Of a stretch of 64,000 nt of DNA, positions 17,395 through 26,202 are shown piece by piece. The DNA comes from Neoroseomonas marina (GTDB taxonomy: Bacteria; Pseudomonadota; Alphaproteobacteria; Acetobacterales; Acetobacteraceae): positions 62,001 through 126,000 of the forward strand of contig NZ_JABBKX010000006.1 of NCBI RefSeq assembly GCF_012927745.1, written 5' to 3'. The notes beneath the pieces are model-generated. The model saw nothing but the letters and a program-made list of their open reading frames with translations, ran no database searches and had not been told where the DNA came from. Each line of letters opens with the position of its first letter. Within the stretch, counting starts at the first letter, position 1. The translations under genes and the position numbers were made by a program.

Positions 17395-18725
17395 TTCACC
17401 ACCTCCGCGCCGCTGAGCCGTCCACCGATATACTCGGCATCCTCCGGCGCCGGTTCCCAATGCGGCAGCCATTGCGCGGCGATGCCGAACCAGCCGGTCC
17501 AGTTGGCCCGCAGCGCGGGATCCTCCTCGAGCGCGGCGAGCACCGACAGCGGTAGCGGGCGGATCGGCGCGCGGTAGGAGGCGAGCGGCGCGGGACGGTC
17601 GCGCGACAGCAGCGCGTGCACGCTCTCCCGGCAGCGGCGCCCCTGGCAGGCGCCCATGCCGGCGCGCGTCAGGCGCTTCACCTGATCCTGGTTCAGCGGC
17701 CCCAGCGCGCCGAGCCCGGCTTCCGGTCCCGCGGCGTCGAGGTAGCGCGGCGGGCGCAGGGCGCGCAGGTCGCCGGCGCTCACCTCCTCGCAGGCGCAGA
17801 CCAGGGCGTGGTCTTCGGCGAGCGCGAGGTCGAGCCAGGCGGCCCGCGCCGCGGGCGCCGTGCCGAGGGCATCGCCGACGATCGCGACCTGCGGCGTCGG
17901 CTGCGGCGCGAAGCCACCCTTCGCGGCAACCCAGGCGATCGGGCAGCCGAGCAGTTCGGCAAGATCCACCATCGGCACTGTGTCCACGGCCATGACGACG
18001 GTGTCGCAGGCGGCCTCGCGCCAGGCATCGCCGTCCTGCCAGGTGATGCGGGCGACGTCCTCGCGCCCCTCGATGCGCAGCGCCGTGGGTGCGGCGATCT
18101 GCGCGGCGACCTCGATACCAGCGGTGCGCGCGGCCGTGACGACGCCATCTGCCAGCGTGCCGCCGCCGATCACCGCGATCCGGCGGCCCGAGAAGGCGCC
18201 GTAGAGCCGCAGTGCCGCGTCGAAGCCGCGCGCGCCCATGACGCCGGGCAGCGTCCATCCGGCGAAGGGCACTACGACGTCGCGCGCGCCGGTCGCGACG
18301 GTGATGCGATCCACCGCGACAAGCCAGGCCGCCTCCCGGTCCGCTAGGCCGAGCACCGGCCGCGGCAACCCGCGATTGGCCACGCCGCGCACGAAGCCGC
18401 CCCAGGCGGCAACGCCGAGGGCGACCTCGACGCCGGCTTCCATCGCCGCGATCAGCCCGGGCCGGGCGGCGACGATGCGTTCCTCCATCCGACCCGCATT
18501 GCGCGTCGCGGCATCGACGCGCTCGCCGAACAGGTAGGGAATGTCGAGGCCGAAGAGGCCGGGGTCGAGCGGATGCTCGTCCACCAGCAGCGTCTTGGCC
18601 CCGGCGGCGGCCGCGGCCTGCGCGGCGGCGATGCCGGCATCCCCGGCACCGATGACGACGTGGTCGTAGCCGTCCCTCAGCGGAAAGGTCTTGCCGGCGA
18701 GGGAGGTCGGATCCGCTTGCGACAT
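17391..18725 (-). CDS. FAD/NAD(P)-dependent oxidoreductase with BFD-like cysteine domain (HcnB/OoxA-like subunit)
   Basis: 444-residue partner subunit. An N-terminal FAD motif VVIGAGDAGIAAA lies at residues 23-35 and a second Rossmann motif IAVIGGGTLADG at about 183-194. The C-terminal region has Cys310 and Cys312 (CACEEV) and Cys360 and Cys365 (GACQGRRC), the BFD-like [2Fe-2S] arrangement of HcnB/OoxA. In known complexes a small 2Fe-2S protein (HcnA or a gamma subunit) accompanies this pair; none is encoded next to it here. Substrate is not determined by sequence. Confidence 0.87.
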   Translation of the reverse strand: MSQADPTSLAGKTFPLRDGYDHVVIGAGDAGIAAAQAAAAAGAKTLLVDEHPLDPGLFGLDIPYLFGERVDAATRNAGRMEERIVAARPGLIAAMEAGVEVALGVAAWGGFVRGVANRGLPRPVLGLADREAAWLVAVDRITVATGARDVVVPFAGWTLPGVMGARGFDAALRLYGAFSGRRIAVIGGGTLADGVVTAARTAGIEVAAQIAAPTALRIEGREDVARITWQDGDAWREAACDTVVMAVDTVPMVDLAELLGCPIAWVAAKGGFAPQPTPQVAIVGDALGTAPAARAAWLDLALAEDHALVCACEEVSAGDLRALRPPRYLDAAGPEAGLGALGPLNQDQVKRLTRAGMGACQGRRCRESVHALLSRDRPAPLASYRAPIRPLPLSVLAALEEDPALRANWTGWFGIAAQWLPHWEPAPEDAEYIGGRLSGAEVVK

Positions 18726-18756
18726 GCGGAAAGTCTAGGCGGCTCCCCGCCGTCCG

Positions 18757-20181
18757 TCACCGCACCTTTCGCAGCGCCGTCGGATAGAGTCGACCCGAAG
18801 GCGCGCGCATCGCCTCGAGCATGAAGCCGCCGGGCAGTTCGATCGTCTCGCGCGCCGGCGGGGCGTCGGCGGTGGCGTCGAGCGCGGCGCGCAGCGGGCG
18901 GCCTTCCATGCCCTCGGGCGCGAGGCCGAGCATGTGCAGCACGGTCGGCACGATGTCGGTGAGGTCGGCGGGCTCCTCGGCCACGGCACCGCGCCGCACC
19001 GGCCCGCCCTGCATCACCAGCACCGTCGCGAGTTCCGCGCGGTGCAGCCCGCCATGCATCCCTCCGCCCTCGGGGACGTCCGGGGCGTCGAAGGGGGCGT
19101 GGCCGGGCAGGCCCCATTCGTCGGGCTCCTCATGTCCCGCGAAAGTCGCGACGAGGTCGGCGCTGCGTGCATGACCGCTGCCGAGCAGGGAGAGCGGCAG
19201 CGCGCGCCCGTCCGCCAGGATCGCGGGATCGCGCGCCAGCAGCGGCCCGGCCCAGTCCTGTGTGGCGAGGAAGTCGGCGATCTGCGGCGCCAGCGCGCGA
19301 TCGCGGAACCACAGGCCAGGCGCGGCGGCCGGCGCGACGACGACGTCGACATCGGGCGCCATGCCCGTGCCGGCGCGGAAGCCGGCGCGCTGGAGTTCCG
19401 TACGCAGGCAGCGCTTGCCGCGCCCGGTCACATGGCCGTGGTCGGACAGCACGACGATCGCGATCTCCGCGGCATCCGGCTGCGCGTCGCGCCAGGCGCG
19501 GATGCGTCCGAGCACGGCATCGGCGGCGCGCAGCGCGCGCTGGGTGTGCTCCGCGCGCAGCCCGCCCCAGTGGAACGAAATGTCGGGCTCCGACAGCCAA
19601 AGCAGCGCCACGTCGGGGCGGTGCTTCGGTAGGACGTGATCGAGCAGCACGCGCCCGGCGAAGTCGACACGCGGGATGTTCGGTACCGCGGCCTCGGGCG
19701 TCGCGCCAAGCGCCTCGCGCACCTCTGTGGCCGTCGCGCCCTCGGTGTCCTCCACGTTCCAGCGGAAGGAGGCGAGGCGCTCCGCCGCCGGGTGCAGCAG
19801 GCGCGCGGCACCTGCCGTGCCGGCGCTCACCAGCGCGAAGGTCTTGCCGGCAGGGGCGAGGCGTTCGGCGAGGCTCGGGCGCTGAAGGGGCGATTCCGCG
19901 CCGTTCGCCAGCGCGAGCACATCCTCGACCAGTTTCGTGCGCAGCAGCCGGTCGGGGGCGACCGAGGCGTCGAAGACCGTGTTCGCCACCATGCCGTGCC
20001 CGCCGGGCCGGCAGCCGGTGATCAGCGAGGGCGTCGCGACGCGCGTCTCGGACGGAAAGACGCTGCGCGCATTGGCGAAGCGCGTGCCTTCGTTCGCGAG
20101 GGCAAACAGATACGGCGTCGCCGCCGCATCCACCATGTCGGGCCGCAACCCGTCGAGTGCGACCATGACGACGCGCGTCAT
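18757..20181 (-). CDS. Alkaline-phosphatase-superfamily phosphodiesterase/phosphatase
   Basis: 474-residue enzyme of the nucleotide pyrophosphatase/phosphodiesterase branch. The metal-binding Asp10 (MVALDGLRPD) is followed by a probable nucleophile Thr46 in VFPSETRVATPSLITG. A DH pair occurs in VVLSDHGHVTG and a further His in GGGMHGG, completing the two-metal site. No signal peptide is seen, so it is cytoplasmic. It overlaps the upstream HD-hydrolase gene by four bases. Related superfamily members include phosphonoacetate hydrolase and phosphodiesterases; the substrate here is open. Confidence 0.85.
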   Translation of the reverse strand: MTRVVMVALDGLRPDMVDAAATPYLFALANEGTRFANARSVFPSETRVATPSLITGCRPGGHGMVANTVFDASVAPDRLLRTKLVEDVLALANGAESPLQRPSLAERLAPAGKTFALVSAGTAGAARLLHPAAERLASFRWNVEDTEGATATEVREALGATPEAAVPNIPRVDFAGRVLLDHVLPKHRPDVALLWLSEPDISFHWGGLRAEHTQRALRAADAVLGRIRAWRDAQPDAAEIAIVVLSDHGHVTGRGKRCLRTELQRAGFRAGTGMAPDVDVVVAPAAAPGLWFRDRALAPQIADFLATQDWAGPLLARDPAILADGRALPLSLLGSGHARSADLVATFAGHEEPDEWGLPGHAPFDAPDVPEGGGMHGGLHRAELATVLVMQGGPVRRGAVAEEPADLTDIVPTVLHMLGLAPEGMEGRPLRAALDATADAPPARETIELPGGFMLEAMRAPSGRLYPTALRKVR

Positions 20182-20735
20182 GGCGCGGGCTTCAGGCAGC
20201 GCGCGACATAGGTCATGAAATGCGCGACGGGGGGCGTCTCGAGGTCCTTGATCTTCGCTTCCTCATCGTAGCGGCGTAGCTGCACGGCATCGGCGTGGTG
20301 GGGCAGGGCCTCGAAGGCGGCGACCTCCCCGGCGCTCATCGGCCCTCCCTGGAGCGAGAGGCTCAGCACGCTGTCGGGCGAGAGCTTGCCGAAATAATCG
20401 GCCTCGGTCGCGCAGAGATAGCGCTTGGCGGCGACGTGCAGGCGCACGGGTTCGGTCACCTCGGGCCCGAAATACTGGGCCAGCCAGGCATGGCCGAGAT
20501 CCTCGTGCCGGTCGTCGACGCCCTCGGCCGCGGGGTTCTCGCCGAGGTCGTGCACCAGGTGCCCGATGTCGTGCATCAGCGCCGCGGCGATCAGCGCGGG
20601 CGACTTGCCCTGCTGCTCGGCGAGCCAGGCGGATTGCAGCGCGTGCTGGCGCTGCGTCACGTCGTGCAGCCCATAGGCGCCGTCGGCGCGGCGCTCGAGC
20701 ATGTCGTGGATCTTCTCGACGATGTCGCTGGCCAT
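20178..20735 (-). CDS. HD-domain hydrolase/oxygenase (PhnZ-like)
   Basis: 185-residue HD-domain protein. His31 (TQRQHALQSA), the HD pair His55-Asp56 and His59 (LMHDIGHL) form the metal site. The spacing and the start, a short helical region ending in YGLHDVTQRQHALQ, resemble the PhnZ/phosphonate-associated HDIG group, which includes the di-iron oxygenase that cleaves hydroxy-phosphonates. It is coupled by a four-base overlap to an alkaline-phosphatase-superfamily gene and preceded 12 bases upstream by a PHP-domain gene. A phosphonate or phosphodiester role is inferred from fold and context only. Confidence 0.78.
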   Translation of the reverse strand: MASDIVEKIHDMLERRADGAYGLHDVTQRQHALQSAWLAEQQGKSPALIAAALMHDIGHLVHDLGENPAAEGVDDRHEDLGHAWLAQYFGPEVTEPVRLHVAAKRYLCATEADYFGKLSPDSVLSLSLQGGPMSAGEVAAFEALPHHADAVQLRRYDEEAKIKDLETPPVAHFMTYVARCLKPAP

Positions 20736-20746
20736 GGCGGGTGTCC

Positions 20747-21652
20747 TCAGCCTTCGAAGTGGACGGGGTTGGCCCAGGCGCGGCGGCCCTGGGCATCGGC
20801 GACGACGATGCGCGCGAAGCCGCCGCCGCGGGGCTTGGCGATCGGCAGGCGGACACGCGTGGTGCCGGGGGCGACATGCTGCGCGGCGCGCGATCCGCGG
20901 CCGAGCACCATCACGCTCGCGGCGGGGGAGCAGGTCACCTCGACCTCGTGCTCGCCCCAGGCGATGTCGTGGATCAGCGGGCCCTGCGTCGCGTAGTAGG
21001 CGCCGCCCTTCAGCGCGGCGAGCAGCGCCTCCGGCTCGTTCGCCTCGGCCTTGACCATCAGCCAGCCGCCGAAGGCGTCGGGGCAGGCGAAATGGGCATC
21101 GTCGACCGCGATCAGCCCGATGCGCCGGCCGCCGGCGAGCATCTGATCCGCGAGATAGGCGCCGTCGCCGCGGTCCGTGCGCAGCTGGGAAGTGTGGTTG
21201 TAGACCTCGACCGCGTGGGCGCCCGGGATGCGCGCCGCGTCCTCGATGGTCAGGCCGTACCAGGCAGGATGGGGGATGGCGACGAAGGCGCCGGCGGCGA
21301 TGGCGCGCGCGGCGATCGCCGGGCCGTCCTCGCCCTCCGCGAGCGGCGCGAAATCGGGCGGCAGGCCGACGGCGAGGATGTGCCAGATCTCGCCCAGCGC
21401 GGTCTGCGGCGCGTGGAGCTCGGCGCCGAGGATCGTCGTGAAGCCGCTGGTGCGGAAGGGGCGCGTGTCGACGATCGGGAAGCCGTACTTCGCCATGAAA
21501 TGGTCGGTCAGGGCGAGGAAGTCGTAGCCAGCCTCCCGATAAGTCGCGCAGACATCCGCTGCTGTGCGCATCCCGTCCGACATGTCGGAATGGGTGTGGA
21601 TGTTGCCCTTCCAGAAGCGGCCGGGGCGGGCGAAGGCAGGGTCGGCGATCAT
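20747..21652 (-). CDS. PHP-domain metal-dependent phosphoesterase-like protein
   Basis: 301-residue protein with a PHP (polymerase and histidinol phosphatase) domain. Metal-binding motif 1 is His19-x-His21 (GNIHTHSDMSDG); motif 2 is Asp-His in FLALTDHF; further histidines occur in EIWHILAVGL and VAIPHPAW. The C-terminal 90 residues form a beta-rich extension (VTCSPAASVMVLGRGS), as in CehA/McbA-like proteins. It starts with MIADPAFARPGRFW and sits just upstream of the HD and phosphatase genes, giving a compact trio of phosphoester-type enzymes. Confidence 0.82.
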   Translation of the reverse strand: MIADPAFARPGRFWKGNIHTHSDMSDGMRTAADVCATYREAGYDFLALTDHFMAKYGFPIVDTRPFRTSGFTTILGAELHAPQTALGEIWHILAVGLPPDFAPLAEGEDGPAIAARAIAAGAFVAIPHPAWYGLTIEDAARIPGAHAVEVYNHTSQLRTDRGDGAYLADQMLAGGRRIGLIAVDDAHFACPDAFGGWLMVKAEANEPEALLAALKGGAYYATQGPLIHDIAWGEHEVEVTCSPAASVMVLGRGSRAAQHVAPGTTRVRLPIAKPRGGGFARIVVADAQGRRAWANPVHFEG

Positions 21653-21694
21653 GCGCGCATGATCCGCCGCCGCGGCCTGCCTGTCACGCGGCGA

Positions 21695-22489
21695 TCAGGT
21701 GACACGCCCCTGCGAGACGCCGGCGGGTGCCGCGGTACGGCCGCCATCGACGACGTACTGCGCGCCCGTGACGTTCGCGGCGAGGTCCGAGCAGAGGAAG
21801 AGCACGACATTCGCGACTTCCTCCGCCGTGCCGTAGCGGCGCAGCGGGATGCCGGCGGAATAGCGTTCCTCGACGCCTTCTGGATTGTTCGGCGAGACCT
21901 GCCGTTCGATGTCGTGGATCATGCGCGTGTCGATCGGCCCGGGGCAGACGGCGTTGACGCGGATGCCGAGCGGACCGACCTCCCCGGCCGCGACCTTGGT
22001 CAGGCCGATGACGGCGTGCTTGGACGCGACATAGGCCGGCATGCCCGGCGTGCCGACCAGCCCGGCGATCGAGGCGGTGTTGACGACCGCGCCGCGCCCC
22101 TGGCGGATCATCACCGGCAGGACGTGACGCAGGCCGAGGAAGACGCCCTTCAGGTTGACGCCGATGACGGCGTCGAAATCGGCCTCAGCATGTTCGGCGG
22201 TCGGCGCGACGCGGCCTTCGATGCCGGCATTGTTGTGGAAGCAGTCGATGGCGCCGAAGGCGTTGAGCGCCACCGTCACATAGGCCTCGACATCCGCCGC
22301 GCGGGTGACGTCGGCGGTGCAGGCGATGGCGTTGCCGCGCCCGATCTCGGCGGCGACTGCGGCGGCGCCGTCGGCGTCACGATCCACCACGACGACCTTG
22401 GCGCCGAGCCGCGCGAAGCCGAGGCACGTCGCGCGCCCGATGCCGTTGCCGCCGCCGGTGACGACCGCCACCTTGCCCTTGAAGTCCAT
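21695..22489 (-). CDS. Short-chain dehydrogenase/reductase
   Basis: 264-residue SDR. The cofactor motif TGGGNGIG lies at residues 11-18, NNAG near residue 90, and the catalytic Tyr-x3-Lys appears as YVASK with an upstream Ser in NTASIAG. The segment VDRDADG after beta-2 suggests NAD rather than NADP. The ATG at 22489 is chosen; the open frame continues to 22627, but those codons do not look like SDR sequence. Substrate unknown. It lies 42 bases upstream of the PHP gene. Confidence 0.9.
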   Translation of the reverse strand: MDFKGKVAVVTGGGNGIGRATCLGFARLGAKVVVVDRDADGAAAVAAEIGRGNAIACTADVTRAADVEAYVTVALNAFGAIDCFHNNAGIEGRVAPTAEHAEADFDAVIGVNLKGVFLGLRHVLPVMIRQGRGAVVNTASIAGLVGTPGMPAYVASKHAVIGLTKVAAGEVGPLGIRVNAVCPGPIDTRMIHDIERQVSPNNPEGVEERYSAGIPLRRYGTAEEVANVVLFLCSDLAANVTGAQYVVDGGRTAAPAGVSQGRVT

Positions 22490-22653
22490 GCCGTTTTCCT
22501 CCGTCGCCCGGCGCTGCTTCGGCGGCAGGGCGCTTTGCTCCGTCACGATCCAACAAGCGGCGACCGGCGTCCAGCCGAGGCGCCCGCCTTGCCCGGTCCG
22601 GTCATGCCGCCGCATGCTGCGCGCCATCTCGTCCGCACCAGGAGCAATCGTCC

Positions 22654-23373
22654 ATGAGCACCAAGACCGCCCTCGTCGTCAGCGCGCATTCCGCCGACTT
22701 CGTCTGGCGCTGCGGCGGCGCGATCGCGCTGCATGCCGAGAAGGGATATCAGGTCACGGTCATCTGCCTGTCCTACGGCGAGCGCGGCGAATCGGCGAAG
22801 CTGTGGCGGCAGCCGGGCATGACGATGGACCGCGTGAAGACCTCGCGCGAAGCGGAGGCGAAGAAGGCCGCCGGGCTGCTCGGCGTGCACGACATCCAGT
22901 TCTGGGACCTCGGCGACTACCCGATCAACCTGACCGAGGCTGCCTTCTTCCGCCTCGTCGATGTCTACCGCGCCATCCACCCGGCCTTCATGCTGACCCA
23001 CAGCAAGGAGGACCTCTACAACCACGATCACCCGACGGTGTCGGCCTGGGCGCAGAACGCGCGCATCACCGCGCAGGCGCATGGGCACAATCCGGGGCAG
23101 AAGGTGCTCGGCGCGCCGCCGGTTTTCCTGTTCGAGCCGCACCAGCCGGAACAGTGCAACTGGAAGCCCGACGTGCTGCTCGACATCGGCAGCGTCTGGG
23201 CGAAGAAGCGCGCCGCGATCGAGGCGATGGAGGGGCAGGAGCACCTCTGGGAATACTACACCCGGGTGGCGCAGCAGCGCGGCGCGCAGGCGGCGCGCAA
23301 CTCCGACAAGAAGATCACCTGGGGAGAGGGCTACCAGTCCGTCTTTCCGCATGTCGTGGAGAGCCTGGCGTGA
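22654..23373 (+). CDS. PIG-L/LmbE-family metallohydrolase, GalB (4-oxalomesaconate hydratase)-like
   Basis: 239-residue PIG-L-fold protein. The usual AHPDD motif is replaced by SAHSADFVWRCGG, the form found in the GalB subgroup, which hydrates 4-oxalomesaconate in gallate and protocatechuate meta-cleavage; YNHDHPTVSAWAQ supplies further zinc ligands. GERGESAKLW near residue 45 also fits this subgroup. The next gene (18 bases on) resembles 4,5-dihydroxyphthalate decarboxylase, consistent with aromatic acid breakdown. A generic deacetylase role cannot be excluded from sequence alone. Confidence 0.83.
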   Translation: MSTKTALVVSAHSADFVWRCGGAIALHAEKGYQVTVICLSYGERGESAKLWRQPGMTMDRVKTSREAEAKKAAGLLGVHDIQFWDLGDYPINLTEAAFFRLVDVYRAIHPAFMLTHSKEDLYNHDHPTVSAWAQNARITAQAHGHNPGQKVLGAPPVFLFEPHQPEQCNWKPDVLLDIGSVWAKKRAAIEAMEGQEHLWEYYTRVAQQRGAQAARNSDKKITWGEGYQSVFPHVVESLA

Positions 23374-23391
23374 ACGGCGGAGGTGCCGTCC

Positions 23392-24252
23392 ATGGCTGAC
23401 GCTCCCCTCTCCACGGCGCTGGGCCGCTACCCCGGCACCGCGGCGCTGATCGACGGGCACATGACGTCGCCGCTGTTCGCCCTCGCCCCGGTCGAGGTGA
23501 AGCCGATCTCGCGCGCCTTTGCGCCGATGGTCCGCGCGTTGCGCTTCGATGTCAGCGAAATGGCGATCGTGACCTTCCTGATGGCCAAAGCCTGGGCGAA
23601 GGACCTCGTGCTGCTGCCGGTCGCGGTCGTTGCGCGGTTTCAGGAGGCAGCACTCCTGTGCCGCGCGGACGGATCCGTGTCCGGCCCGGGCGACCTCCGC
23701 GGCAAGCGCGTGGGGGTGCGGGCGTATTCGCAGACCACGGGCCTGTGGCTGCGCGGGCGGATGCAGGACGCCTTCGGCATCGCCCCGGAGGACAATGCCT
23801 GGGTGACCTTCGAGGACGCCCATGTCGCGGAATACGGCGATCCCCCCTTCGTCGCGCGCGCGGCGCCGGGCGAGGACATGCTGGCGATGCTGCGATCCGG
23901 TGCGCTGGACGCGGCGATCTTCGGCAACGACGTGCCGGCCGATGCGGGGCTGCGGACCGTGTTCGACGATCCGGCGGCAGCTGGCCGGGACTTCGTCGCC
24001 GCGCATGGCTTCGTGCCCGTCAATCACCTGGTCGTGGTGCGCGGCGCCCTGGTCAGGGAGCGGCCGGACGTCGTGGCCGCGCTCACGGCGATGCTGCGCG
24101 AGGCGGCCGGCGAAGCCGGGCTGCCGCATGGGCGGCCGGCGCTCGAGCCGGCCCTGGCGCTGGCCATCCGCTATGCGCGGGAGCAGGGGCTGCTCCCGCG
24201 CGACATGGCCGTCGACGAGGCCTGGGACGGGCTGCCCGCCGGGATCGGATGA
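23392..24252 (+). CDS. 4,5-dihydroxyphthalate decarboxylase-like / PBP2-fold protein
   Basis: 286-residue protein with the periplasmic-binding-protein-like fold shared by NMT1-type receptors and 4,5-dihydroxyphthalate decarboxylase. It starts LSTALGRYPGTAALIDG, the typical opening of the decarboxylase-like group, and continues with LRGKRVGVRAYSQTTGLWLRG. There is no signal peptide, favouring a cytoplasmic enzyme over a receptor. The ATG at 23392 is used: GGAGG lies eight bases upstream, while an in-frame GTG at 23383 overlaps that site. Confidence 0.78.
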   Translation: MADAPLSTALGRYPGTAALIDGHMTSPLFALAPVEVKPISRAFAPMVRALRFDVSEMAIVTFLMAKAWAKDLVLLPVAVVARFQEAALLCRADGSVSGPGDLRGKRVGVRAYSQTTGLWLRGRMQDAFGIAPEDNAWVTFEDAHVAEYGDPPFVARAAPGEDMLAMLRSGALDAAIFGNDVPADAGLRTVFDDPAAAGRDFVAAHGFVPVNHLVVVRGALVRERPDVVAALTAMLREAAGEAGLPHGRPALEPALALAIRYAREQGLLPRDMAVDEAWDGLPAGIG

Positions 24253-24272
24253 GGGCGAGGCGGCCCGGCGCG

Positions 24273-24746
24273 TCAGCCGCGGCGGGCCGCCTCGATCGCC
24301 GCGACGTCGATCTTCCGCATGGTCATCATCGCTTCGAAGGCGCGCCGTGCCTCGTCGCCGCCGGCCGCGAGGGCCTCCATCAGGATCCGTGGCGTGATCT
24401 GCCAGGAGAGCCCCCAGCGGTCCTTGCACCACCCGCAGGCGCTTTCCTCCCCGCCATTGCCGACAATGGCGTTCCAGTAGCGGTCGGTTTCCTCCTGGTC
24501 CTCCGTCGCGATCTGGAAGGAGAACGCCTCGCTGTGCCGAAAGGCCGGCCCGCCATTCAGCCCCAGGCAGGGAATGCCCGCGACGGTGAACTCGACCGTC
24601 AGCACGTCGCCGGCCTTGCCGGAGGGGAAGTCGCCGGGAGCGCGATGCACGGCACCCACGGCGCTGTCGGGAAAGGTCGCGGCATAGAAGCGCGCGGCGG
24701 CCTCCGCGTCCTTGTCGTACCAGAGGCAGATCGTGTTCTTCGGCAT
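24273..24746 (-). CDS. VOC-family (PhnB-like) protein
   Basis: 157-residue glyoxalase/bleomycin-resistance-fold protein of the PhnB/3-demethylubiquinone-methyltransferase-like group. It opens KNTICLWYDKDAEAAARFYA and contains FQIATEDQEETDRYWNAIVGNGG with CGWCKDRWGLSWQITPR, all characteristic of this small-protein family of unknown function. The start at 24746 is chosen on family length; the frame continues to 24833. It is transcribed away from the flavoprotein gene that follows, so 24747-24935 is a divergent promoter region. Confidence 0.88.
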   Translation of the reverse strand: MPKNTICLWYDKDAEAAARFYAATFPDSAVGAVHRAPGDFPSGKAGDVLTVEFTVAGIPCLGLNGGPAFRHSEAFSFQIATEDQEETDRYWNAIVGNGGEESACGWCKDRWGLSWQITPRILMEALAAGGDEARRAFEAMMTMRKIDVAAIEAARRG

Positions 24747-24935
24747 CGCCTTTCCCTTCCTGATGGATGTCCTGCGTCGAGGCAGGGCCGTGCCGCGACG
24801 ATGCCATGGCGGGCAGGGCGGGGCACCTCGCAACGGCTTGAGCCGGGCGCGTCCCGGGTCGCATCCCTGGACCGGGCTTGCCTTTCATGGTCTCGTCCGG
24901 CGCGCAACGACATCGTGGCGGAGCTGGATACGTCG

Positions 24936-26183
24936 ATGGTCGCTTCTCGACCTGACGTCGTGATCGTCGGTGCCGGCGTCGTCGGCATCGCGACGGCCTG
25001 CCACCTGGTCGAGGAGGGTCGCCGCGTCCTCCTGATCGATCGCGACGCACCCGCGCGCGGCGCGAGTTTCGGCAATGCCGGCGGCTTCGCCTTCTCGGAC
25101 GTGATGCCGCTCGCATCGCCAGGCATCATGCGCAAGGCACCGAAATGGCTGCTCGATCCGCTGGGACCGCTGGCCATCCCGCCGGCCTACCTGCCACGCA
25201 TCGCCCCCTGGCTGCTGCGCTTCTGGCGCGCGAGCCGGCCCGACCGTGTCCGCGCCAGCATGGTCGCACAGGCGGCATTGATGCGCCTGGCCCGCGAGGC
25301 GATGAGCGACCTGGTGCGGCGTGCCGCCTTGGGCGGGATGGTGCGCTCGGACGGTGCGCTGGAGCTGTATGAATCCGAGGCCGAATGGCGCGAGGCCCTG
25401 CCGGGGTGGGAGGCGCGCGCGCGGGAGGGCATCGCCTTCGAACACCTTCGCGGCGAAGCGATTGCCGCGCTGCAGCCGGGCCTCGCGCCGGTCTTCCCCG
25501 TCGCCACCTTCGTGCCCGGCTGGCAGACCGTTGAAGACCCGCATCGCTTCGCCTTGGCGCTGCTCGCCTATGCCGAGCGTCTCGGCGCGGAGGTCCGGCA
25601 TGGGTGCGTCGCCGCCATCACGCCACGTGACGACCAGGTCGTCATCGACATCGAGGGCGGCGAGACCATCGAGGCGACGCATGCCGTGATCGCCGCCGGC
25701 GCCTGGTCACGGCCGCTGGCCCGCGGCGTGGGGGACCGCATCCCGCTCGAGACCGAGCGCGGCTACAACACCACCCTGCCGCCAGCGGCGTTCGACCTGC
25801 GGCGGCAACTGACCTTCCCGGGCCACGGCTTCGTCGTCACGCCGATCGGCGGCGGCGTGCGCGTCGGCGGCGCGGTGGAGCTCGGCGGCCTTACGCGACC
25901 GCCGGATTTCAGACGCTCGGCGGCCATGCTCGCCAAGGCGCAGCGCTTCCTGCCGGGGCTGCGTGCCGAAGGCGGTGTGCGGTGGATGGGATTCCGCCCG
26001 TCGCTGCCCGACAGCCTGCCGGCCATCGGTCCTTCACGACGGTCGCCGCGCATCATCCACGCCTTCGGGCACGGTCATCTCGGCCTGACGCAATCGGCCG
26101 CGACGGGGCGGATCGTCGCGGCCCTCATTGCCGGGCGCAGGCCGCCGCTCGACATCGCGCCCTTCAGCCCGCAACGCTTCTGA
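24936..26183 (+). CDS. D-amino-acid dehydrogenase-like FAD oxidoreductase (probable D-hydroxyproline dehydrogenase)
   Basis: 415-residue DadA-type flavoprotein. The FAD motif VVIVGAGVVGIATACHL lies near residues 8-24, followed by IDRDAPARGASFGNAGG, which is typical of D-amino-acid dehydrogenases; the C-terminal FGHGHLGLTQSAATG segment binds FAD again. The ATG at 24936 places this motif at the usual position; an in-frame GTG at 24914 is an alternative. The next gene encodes 4-hydroxyproline epimerase, so oxidation of cis-4-hydroxy-D-proline is the most likely job, by context. Confidence 0.87.
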   Translation: MVASRPDVVIVGAGVVGIATACHLVEEGRRVLLIDRDAPARGASFGNAGGFAFSDVMPLASPGIMRKAPKWLLDPLGPLAIPPAYLPRIAPWLLRFWRASRPDRVRASMVAQAALMRLAREAMSDLVRRAALGGMVRSDGALELYESEAEWREALPGWEARAREGIAFEHLRGEAIAALQPGLAPVFPVATFVPGWQTVEDPHRFALALLAYAERLGAEVRHGCVAAITPRDDQVVIDIEGGETIEATHAVIAAGAWSRPLARGVGDRIPLETERGYNTTLPPAAFDLRRQLTFPGHGFVVTPIGGGVRVGGAVELGGLTRPPDFRRSAAMLAKAQRFLPGLRAEGGVRWMGFRPSLPDSLPAIGPSRRSPRIIHAFGHGHLGLTQSAATGRIVAALIAGRRPPLDIAPFSPQRF

Positions 26184-26202
26184 GGAACACCGGACCGCTT
26201 CC

